A stretch of 11,805 nucleotides of DNA. Source: Aliitabrizicola sp031408575. GTDB taxonomy: Bacteria; Pseudomonadota; Alphaproteobacteria; Rhodobacterales; Rhodobacteraceae. Shown in pieces: positions 1 through 4,347 of the stretch. Position 1 is the first letter of the stretch; each line of letters opens with the position of its first letter. Location: positions 1-11,805 of the forward strand of contig JANNWS010000032.1 in assembly GCA_031408575.1 (NCBI GenBank), given 5' to 3'. The notes beneath the pieces were generated by a model. That model worked only from the letters and a program-made list of their open reading frames with translations. It was not told the origin of the DNA and did not search any database. The position numbers and the translations under genes were made by a program.

Positions 1-1269
1 GAAACCCCGATGCGGATCGCCGGCCCCGCCGCAGGCCATGACCTGCTCAAGACCGAGGCTGATCCGACCGGCACCATGACGCTGGGCACATGGAACAACT
101 GCGGCAACGGCCATACGCCGTGGGGGACCTACCTGACCTGCGAGGAAAATTTCAACGGCTACTTCGGCTCGACGGACGTCGCTTATGTTCCGTCTGTCGC
201 CTTCGCCCGCTACGGGATCGAGCTGGAAAGCCGCTACGCGCTTGAGAAATTCGATCCGCGCTTCGACATCTCCAAGACCCCGAATGAGCCGAACCGTGTC
301 GGCTATATTGTCGAGATCGACCCCACCGACCCGGCTTCGGTTCCCGTGAAACGCAGCGCCCTTGGCCGCTTCAAGCATGAGAACGCCGAACTGGTCCTGG
401 CCCCCGATGGCCGCGTCGTGGTCTATCTGGGTGATGATGAGCGCGGCGAGTATCTTTATAAATTCGTCTCGACCGATGCCTACGTCACTGGTGGCCCGAC
501 CGATACCCTGCTCGACAACGGCACGCTCTTTGTCGCGAAGTTCGCCGATGACATGACTGGCGAATGGCTGCCCCTGACGCCGGCTACCACCGGCATGGAC
601 GCGGCCACGATCCACATCCACACCCGTCAGGCGGCCTCGGCGGCGGGCGGCACCACGATGGACCGCCCCGAATGGGTGGCCGTCAACCCGGTCCGCCCCG
701 AGGCATATTGCGCGCTGACCAACAACAAGGACCGCGGCGTAAAGCCGAATGCGGGCGGCGATGCCACACCGGTCGGTGGACCGAACCCGCGCGCCGAAAA
801 CCTGTTCGGTCAAATCGTGCGCTGGCGCCCCACCGGCGGCGACCATGCCGCAGACGGGTTTGACTGGGATCTGTTCGTGATGGCCGGCAATCCGGGCGTG
901 CATCAGGATGCGCGCGCGGGATCGGCCAACATCAATGCCGGCAACCTGTTCAACTCGCCCGACGGCATGCGCTTTGACAGCAAGGGCCTGCTGTGGATCC
1001 AGACCGATGGCGAGGACACCAACGAGGGCGACTTTGCCGGCATGGGCAACAACCAGATGCTGGTCGGTGACCCCGCCACCGGCGAGATCGTGCGCTTTCT
1101 GACTGGTCCGAACGGGGCCGAGGTGACGGGCCTCACCTGGTCGGGCGACGGGCGCACGATGTTCGTCGGCATCCAGCACCCCGGCGGCACCTGGCCCGAC
1201 GGCATCGAAGGCGTGCCGCGGTCGGCTGTCGTGGCGGTGCGCCGCGATGATGCGGCGGTGATCGGCTGA
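1..1269 (+). CDS. PhoX-family (DUF839) phosphatase, 3' part (5' end outside window)
   Basis: Open from base 1 in this frame, so the ATG at 10 is internal and the true start lies upstream. PhoX-type enzymes are monomeric phosphatases, usually Tat-exported to the periplasm, that use iron and calcium to release phosphate from organic esters. Family signatures seen, numbering from the ATG at 10: GPAAGHDLLKT near the start, then NNCGNGHTPWGTYLTCEE (about 29-46), whose Cys and Glu residues belong to the metal-site region in PhoX, then GRFKHENAEL, DRPEWVAVNP, PRAENLFGQIVRW, NSPDGMRFDSKGLLWIQTDG and a C-terminal TGLTWSGDGRTMFVGIQHPG. Full-length members are about 600-650 aa, so roughly 200 N-terminal residues, including any Tat signal, are missing here. 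It ends with TGA just before a hairpin terminator and converges on the VOC gene. Family assignment is firm; actual phosphatase activity and phosphate regulation cannot be judged without the upstream part. Confidence 0.9.
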   Translation, partial: ETPMRIAGPAAGHDLLKTEADPTGTMTLGTWNNCGNGHTPWGTYLTCEENFNGYFGSTDVAYVPSVAFARYGIELESRYALEKFDPRFDISKTPNEPNRVGYIVEIDPTDPASVPVKRSALGRFKHENAELVLAPDGRVVVYLGDDERGEYLYKFVSTDAYVTGGPTDTLLDNGTLFVAKFADDMTGEWLPLTPATTGMDAATIHIHTRQAASAAGGTTMDRPEWVAVNPVRPEAYCALTNNKDRGVKPNAGGDATPVGGPNPRAENLFGQIVRWRPTGGDHAADGFDWDLFVMAGNPGVHQDARAGSANINAGNLFNSPDGMRFDSKGLLWIQTDGEDTNEGDFAGMGNNQMLVGDPATGEIVRFLTGPNGAEVTGLTWSGDGRTMFVGIQHPGGTWPDGIEGVPRSAVVAVRRDDAAVIG

Positions 1270-1275
1270 TCTTGG

Positions 1276-1305
1276 GGACGCGCGGGGCATAACCCCTGTG
1301 CGTCC
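1276..1305. terminator. Bidirectional hairpin terminator between convergent genes
   Basis: GGACGC (1276-1281) pairs with GCGTCC (1300-1305), continued by a G.U and a C-G pair, one bulged T, and GGGG/CCCC (1284-1287 with 1293-1296) around a CATAA loop. It begins 6 nt after the PhoX stop and touches the stop codon of the minus-strand VOC gene, so it could serve both. There is no clear U-tract on either strand, so efficiency is uncertain. Confidence 0.6.
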
Positions 1306-1691
1306 TACCGCCGTTCGATCAGATCCCAGCGGTTGCCGAACGGGTCGCGCCAAACGGCAACCGTGCCATAGGGCTCAACGCGGGGCATTTCTTCAAACAC
1401 CACACCTGCGGCGATCATCACGGCATGGTCGCGCGCGAAATCCTCCGTCTCCAGAAACAGGAACACCCTCCCGCCGCATTGATCCCCGATGGCCGCTACC
1501 TGTGCGGCCCCTTCGGCCTGCGCCAGAACCAATTGCACCCCCCCACCCGGCGGCTCTACCACCACCCAGCGTTTGCGCCCCTGATCAATGTCGGCGGCAA
1601 GGCGAAACCCCATCACCCCGGTGAAAAAAGCAACTGCCGTGTCATAGTCCGGCACCACCAGCGCAACCGCCGACAGACGGGCCGCGCTCAT
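1305..1691 (-). CDS. VOC (glyoxalase/bleomycin-resistance fold) family protein
   Basis: 128 aa, a single vicinal-oxygen-chelate domain with two beta-alpha-beta-beta-beta modules. The first opens with LSAVALVVPDYDTAVAFF and contains Q53 in GVQLVLAQ. The second opens with GRVFLFLETEDFARDHA and ends with the typical VAVWRDPFGNRWDLIERR, where E126 sits at the usual last metal-ligand position. The first-strand histidine seen in glyoxalase I is absent (VPDYD instead), so a true lactoylglutathione lyase is unlikely and the substrate is unknown. The start was placed at the ATG at 1691 because the conserved domain begins there and that ATG overlaps the bpt stop as ATGA. The longer open frame upstream only runs antiparallel in another frame of bpt. 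The gene is translationally coupled to bpt and is the last gene of its operon. Confidence 0.85.
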   Translation of the reverse strand: MSAARLSAVALVVPDYDTAVAFFTGVMGFRLAADIDQGRKRWVVVEPPGGGVQLVLAQAEGAAQVAAIGDQCGGRVFLFLETEDFARDHAVMIAAGVVFEEMPRVEPYGTVAVWRDPFGNRWDLIERR

Positions 1692-2524
1692 TCCTTGGCG
1701 GCGCGGCTGTCGGGCAGGGTGATACGTGCCACCTGCTCGGCAATCGGATCGACCGACAACGGATGCAGTTCCGCCCTGTGGCCGGCCGGGTCGCCGATGT
1801 CCTGCCACTGGCCGCCCTTGTAGATCTCCAACGCGCTGAACTTGGCCTTGTAACCCATCTTGCGGCTGCCCGGCACCCAATAGCCCAGATAGACATAGGG
1901 CAGCCCCGCCTCGCGCGCGATGTCGATATGATCCAGTACAACATGGGTGCCAAGGCTCGCATCCATCAGACCAGGGTCGTAAAACGAATATACCATGCTC
2001 AACCCGTCATCCAGCAGGTCGGTCAGACAGACCGCGGCCAATTGACGGCCCTCTTCCCCGATCCGGGGCGGGCGGGTATATTCGATTACCCGGCTGCGGA
2101 TCGGCGTTTCCTCGATCATCGCGGCGAATTCGAAGATATCCATGTCGGCCATGCCGCCATCGGCGTGGCGCGTGTCCAGATAGCTGCGGAACAGCGCATA
2201 CTGATCCTCGGTCGCCCAAGGGCTGGTCGCGTTGCGCTGCAATTCGCCATTGCGCTTCATCACCCGCTTCTGCGTCCGCGACGGCTCGAAGTCGGCCACC
2301 CGGATCCGGGCCGAAATGCAGGCCGAACATTCGGCGCACGACGGGCGATACAGCACGTTCTGCGACCGGCGAAACCCTTGCTTTGAAAGGGTATCGTTCA
2401 GCTTTTGGGCGTGTTCACCTTGCAGTGCCGTGAACAATTTCCGTTCCATCCGCCCCTCAAGATAGGGGCAGGCTTGCGGGGCCGTCACATAGAATTGGGG
2501 CGCGATGGGTAGGGTGTGGCGCAT
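1688..2524 (-). CDS. bpt: Aspartate/glutamate leucyltransferase (bacterial ATE, arginyltransferase family)
   Basis: 278 aa, the normal length for bacterial Bpt. These enzymes transfer an amino acid (leucine in characterised bacterial Bpt) from aminoacyl-tRNA to proteins with N-terminal Asp or Glu, marking them for ClpS/ClpAP degradation by the N-degron pathway in the cytoplasm. N-terminal domain: CPYLEGR (19-25) and FRRSQNVLYRPSC (51-63) with C63, C66 and C69 in CxxCxxC, matching the cysteine region of ATE proteins. C-terminal GNAT-like domain: SMVYSFYDP (176-184), SLGT (190-193), YLGYWVPGSRKMGYKAKF (212-229). The last C-terminal residues are variable in the family. The ATG at 2524 gives the canonical MRHTLPIAPQFYVTAPQACP start, although no strong Shine-Dalgarno precedes it. 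It is third in the DUF2852-RDD-bpt-VOC series, 69 nt after RDD. Leucyl versus arginyl specificity is inferred from the bacterial subfamily, not read from the sequence. Confidence 0.93.
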   Translation of the reverse strand: MRHTLPIAPQFYVTAPQACPYLEGRMERKLFTALQGEHAQKLNDTLSKQGFRRSQNVLYRPSCAECSACISARIRVADFEPSRTQKRVMKRNGELQRNATSPWATEDQYALFRSYLDTRHADGGMADMDIFEFAAMIEETPIRSRVIEYTRPPRIGEEGRQLAAVCLTDLLDDGLSMVYSFYDPGLMDASLGTHVVLDHIDIAREAGLPYVYLGYWVPGSRKMGYKAKFSALEIYKGGQWQDIGDPAGHRAELHPLSVDPIAEQVARITLPDSRAAKE

Positions 2525-2593
2525 GGCTGCCAGAAGATCAGGGACTTCTTGACGTTAGCAAGGCCCAATCGTGTCGCCAAGTGCCGAGTTGGT

Positions 2594-3034
2594 TCAGTTT
2601 GCCGCGGCCCGGTTGATCGCAACCGTTCCCAGCACGAGGTCACTCAATCCCTGACCGCGTGCGCTGGTCAGCATCAGCACGATCGACAAAAGCTGCGGCA
2701 GCAGCGTGCCGATGGTCAGCGTATAGCCCAGCGTGTGCAGCATCGCGGTCACGAAATCAAAGCGCGCGCCGGTGCGGTCGCGAAACTCGATCGCCATCAA
2801 CCGCATGCCCGGCGTCGCTGATTTCCGCGCCAGTCCGATCGTGCGATAGCCGAACCCCACAATCAAATAGAGAAACGGCAGATAAAACAGCGCCGTAAAG
2901 GCGGTGAACGGCACGATGATCAGCGTCAGGATGAAGATCAGCAATGTATCGACGATCCAGGCAACTGCCCGCTTCATCGGAACATCGGCATAGAATTCTG
3001 CCTGAAAATCGGGGTCGGGTAGGGTGCGGTCCAT
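2594..3034 (-). CDS. RDD family inner-membrane protein
   Basis: 146 aa. RDD domain proteins are small polytopic membrane proteins named for conserved Arg and Asp residues; their function is generally unknown, with ion transport suggested for some. Seen here: RAVAWIVDTLL with R22 and D29, a first hydrophobic span about 24-43, a second about 44-62, the linker GYRTIGLARKSATPGMRLM (62-80) with the usual basic-Gly pattern, a third span about 101-123, and LSDLVLGTVAIN (130-141) with the last conserved Asp (D132). The start is the ATG at 3034, because the residues encoded before it in the open frame come from the neighbouring gene's shadow and are not RDD-like. It lies 70 nt after DUF2852 and 69 nt before bpt, in the same direction. 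RDD beside an arginyl/leucyl-transferase gene is an arrangement I recall from related genomes. Confidence 0.88.
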   Translation of the reverse strand: MDRTLPDPDFQAEFYADVPMKRAVAWIVDTLLIFILTLIIVPFTAFTALFYLPFLYLIVGFGYRTIGLARKSATPGMRLMAIEFRDRTGARFDFVTAMLHTLGYTLTIGTLLPQLLSIVLMLTSARGQGLSDLVLGTVAINRAAAN

Positions 3035-3068
3035 CAGGGTCCATCCAGCGCGGCGGTGAGAGGGGACA

Positions 3069-3091
3069 CGCGGCCCGGATACCGGGCCGCG
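3069..3091 (-). terminator. Strong GC hairpin between DUF2852 and RDD
   Basis: CGCGGCCCGG (3069-3078), loop ATA, CCGGGCCGCG (3082-3091): a perfect 10-bp stem with a 3-nt loop, 13 nt after the DUF2852 stop on the minus strand. No U-tract follows on that strand, so it may be a partial terminator or an mRNA-stabilising/attenuating element inside the operon rather than an end point. Confidence 0.55.
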
Positions 3092-3104
3092 CCATGTCAT
3101 CGCA

Positions 3105-3545
3105 TCAGTACTGCCCGACTTCGGCGGTCGCAGGCGCAGGCGGGGTCTGCGCATCACGGGCGCGGTCACGCATGAAAGCGTCAAATTCCTGCTTGTCCTT
3201 TGCATCGCGCAGGCGTTGCAGGAACGATTCGAACGCTTGCTGTTCTTCCTCAAGACGGCGCAGCGTTTCGGTCCTGTACGCGTCGAAGACGGTGTTGCCG
3301 GACGAGGTGGTGGCACCGCCATGCATTTGGTTCATGCGGTGCATGCGGCGCCCCCCGCACGAGCCGTTACGATTGAACATGCGTTTGCTCCAGATCATGT
3401 AGCCCAGCAGGGCAAGGCCTACAGGCCAGAAGATGATGAAACCAAGGACTGTGGCAGCGATCCAGGCGGCCTTGCCGCGGTCGTCAAGCCAGGCTTCCGC
3501 ACGGTTGGGCCAGCTGGATATGCCGGTCGAAGTCATTGTGGTCAT
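3105..3545 (-). CDS. DUF2852 family membrane protein
   Basis: 146 aa, function unknown. One strong transmembrane span at about 28-52 (AAWIAATVLGFIIFWPVGLA onward) is followed by a basic stretch (SKRMFNR), a Gly/Met/His-rich linker (about 60-83: CGG, RRMHRMNQMHGG), and a highly charged helix likely to form a coiled coil (TETLRRLEEEQQAFESFLQR, continuing to RLRDAKDKQEFDAFMRDRAR, about 92-130). This order and the ETLRRLEEEQ..F..FL.RLR.AKDK.EFD.FM block are the family hallmark. The start was set at the ATG at 3545 because GGGAG lies 7 nt upstream of it; an earlier in-frame ATG at 3584 falls inside a palindrome and has no such site. It is the first gene of the probable operon leading to RDD, bpt and VOC. 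A scaffold or envelope role is only a guess. Confidence 0.85.
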   Translation of the reverse strand: MTTMTSTGISSWPNRAEAWLDDRGKAAWIAATVLGFIIFWPVGLALLGYMIWSKRMFNRNGSCGGRRMHRMNQMHGGATTSSGNTVFDAYRTETLRRLEEEQQAFESFLQRLRDAKDKQEFDAFMRDRARDAQTPPAPATAEVGQY

Positions 3546-3567
3546 GGGCGGTCTCCCGTTTATTTGA

Positions 3568-3586
3568 ATGTGAATGCGCTTCACAT
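3568..3586. promoter_or_regulatory. 7-bp inverted repeat upstream of DUF2852 (possible operator)
   Basis: ATGTGAA-TGCGC-TTCACAT, a perfect 7-bp inverted repeat with a 5-bp spacer, ends 23 nt before the DUF2852 start codon at 3545. The position and symmetry suit a dimeric regulator site in the promoter or leader, or a small leader hairpin. I do not recognise the regulator. A clear promoter could not be assigned; TTGAAC on the minus strand farther upstream is a possible -35. Confidence 0.35.
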
Positions 3587-3664
3587 CGCACTAATCTGGG
3601 AAGCCTTTAGTTCCGTTCAAGGGTCATGTTAAACTTTTTTACATAGCGCCTTTTCGTGTCAGTT

Positions 3665-3694
3665 ACAAAAGTGCCGGCCCGTCAGGGCCGGCAC
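3665..3694 (-). terminator. Intrinsic terminator of the small cysteine-rich gene pair
   Basis: On the minus strand, GTGCCGGCCC, loop TGAC and GGGCCGGCAC form a perfect 10-bp stem (3671-3694) followed directly by TTTTGTAACTG. This is a textbook rho-independent terminator starting 48 nt after the stop of the 39-aa gene, and it separates that unit from the DUF2852 operon downstream. Confidence 0.88.
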
Positions 3695-3742
3695 CTGATC
3701 GATTTGACGCGTTACCCCCGAAAGGCGGTCAGCGCGCGGCGA

Positions 3743-3862
3743 TCAATCGCAGCAAGGCATCTGCTCGATGCAGCACGGCCCGCCGTCGCAACACAGTTGC
3801 GCCGCCGATGCCACACCGCCCAGCCCGAGCATCAGCCCAAGCGCCATAAGAATCGTCTTCAT
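3743..3862 (-). CDS. Small exported peptide with three CC pairs (putative metal-binding)
   Basis: 39 aa, not a family I recognise. Residues 1-20 (MKTILMALGLMLGLGGVASA) form a Sec signal peptide with a Lys at position 2, a hydrophobic core and an A-S-A cleavage site. The predicted mature part is AQLCCDGGPCCIEQMPCCD: six cysteines as three CC pairs plus Met and acidic residues in 19 residues. Such density points to thiol coordination of a soft metal (copper, zinc, cadmium or mercury) or to disulfide knotting, in the periplasm. The start was chosen at 3862 because GGAG (3872-3875 on the reverse strand) lies 9 nt upstream, and because it gives a clean signal peptide. It lies 29 nt after the 111-aa gene and before an intrinsic terminator, so the two are most likely one transcript. 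The Shine-Dalgarno can be hidden by pairing with the end of the upstream gene. The coding call is good; the function is inference. Confidence 0.7.
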   Translation of the reverse strand: MKTILMALGLMLGLGGVASAAQLCCDGGPCCIEQMPCCD

Positions 3863-3871
3863 TTCATGTAT

Positions 3872-3920
3872 CTCCATTTCATGTTCAAGACTCAGATCAT
3901 CTGCGCCCGAAAACGCGGAG
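3872..3920 (-). promoter_or_regulatory. Possible RBS-sequestering hairpin between the two small genes
   Basis: In the mRNA (minus strand), CTCCG-CG-TTTT (3920-3910), which overlaps the two proline codons and next codons of the 111-aa gene, can pair with GAAATGGAG (3880-3872). That segment contains the GGAG Shine-Dalgarno of the 39-aa gene. This gives 9 pairs, two of them G-U, with a 2-nt bulge and a 29-nt loop. A ribosome paused at the 3' end of the upstream gene would cover the first arm and free the RBS. The stability is modest and was judged by eye. Confidence 0.35.
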
Positions 3921-4227
3921 GCCGGTCCAGCGGGACGGCGATCAGCCCGTCGAAATGCAGCGCATGGCCCGCGAACCAGACGGCTTGCGGTGATGTTGCA
4001 AAGACAGGTGCAACCCAGACCGCCACTGATGTGGCCGTACAGAACGCCGCGCAAGCCCCGCGTGCCGGCTGCGGCATCCGGTCGGCACAGTCGGCCCCCT
4101 CTGCCGACGCATTGCAGCAGGCGGCACCCGAGCATCCCACAGCACCTGCAGGCAGTGCAAAACCGATCACTGCCACCATCAAAACGGCCCGGATCAATCG
4201 CAACAGGATAACCGCGTTCATATTCAT
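3892..4227 (-). CDS. Exported cysteine-containing small protein, CutF-like candidate
   Basis: 111 aa. A basic N-terminus (LLRLIR) and hydrophobic segment (about 11-28) form a signal peptide or anchor, followed by a cysteine-rich part with C32, C37, C38, C47, C59 and C63 (GCSGAACC, ADC, CAAFC). Next come a second moderately hydrophobic stretch (about 68-90) and a C-terminus with histidines (GHALHFDG) and prolines (VPLDRPPRFRAQMI). Short exported proteins with periplasmic cysteines and a proline-rich end, encoded just ahead of metal-homeostasis genes, are the CutF-like class. In Rhodobacter capsulatus, CutF senses extracellular copper during export and controls translation of cutO. Here the following gene encodes a CC-rich exported peptide, which fits. 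The start at 4227 or 4221 (MNMN) is ambiguous and only a weak GGGATAG precedes it. It is divergent from glnE with a 120-nt shared gap. It could instead be an ordinary uncharacterised metal-binding protein. Confidence 0.65.
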   Translation of the reverse strand: MNMNAVILLRLIRAVLMVAVIGFALPAGAVGCSGAACCNASAEGADCADRMPQPARGACAAFCTATSVAVWVAPVFATSPQAVWFAGHALHFDGLIAVPLDRPPRFRAQMI

Positions 4228-4347
4228 ATTAACGGGCTATCCCAAAACCCACGCCGGCGCAAAATCACAACGGCGTCAATCCGGCGCTCGCGCCCCGCCC
4301 ACACCGACCAAGGTTGACCGCCCCCAACCCGCGCCCCACACTGCGCC
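4228..4347. promoter_or_regulatory. Divergent intergenic region: CutF-like gene (-) and glnE (+)
   Basis: 120 nt that must hold the promoters for both directions. On the minus strand TTGACG (forward CGTCAA, 4273-4278) is a plausible -35 for the small-gene unit, but no convincing -10 follows at 17 nt. On the plus strand TTGACC at 4314-4319 resembles a -35 but lies only 28 nt before the glnE ATG. No clear metalloregulator site (CueR- or Fur-like) was found by eye. Confidence 0.3.

Noticed and set aside
3582..3586. Alternative upstream start for the DUF2852 gene (ATG at 3584)
   Set aside because: It adds a basic non-conserved MKRIHIQINGRPP stretch, lies inside a palindrome and lacks the GGGAG ribosome site that precedes the ATG at 3545.
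4303..4320. GACCAAGGTTGACC, vaguely like a MerR/CueR-type dyad
   Set aside because: The symmetry is poor, and the spacing does not match a MerR-family promoter for either flanking gene.
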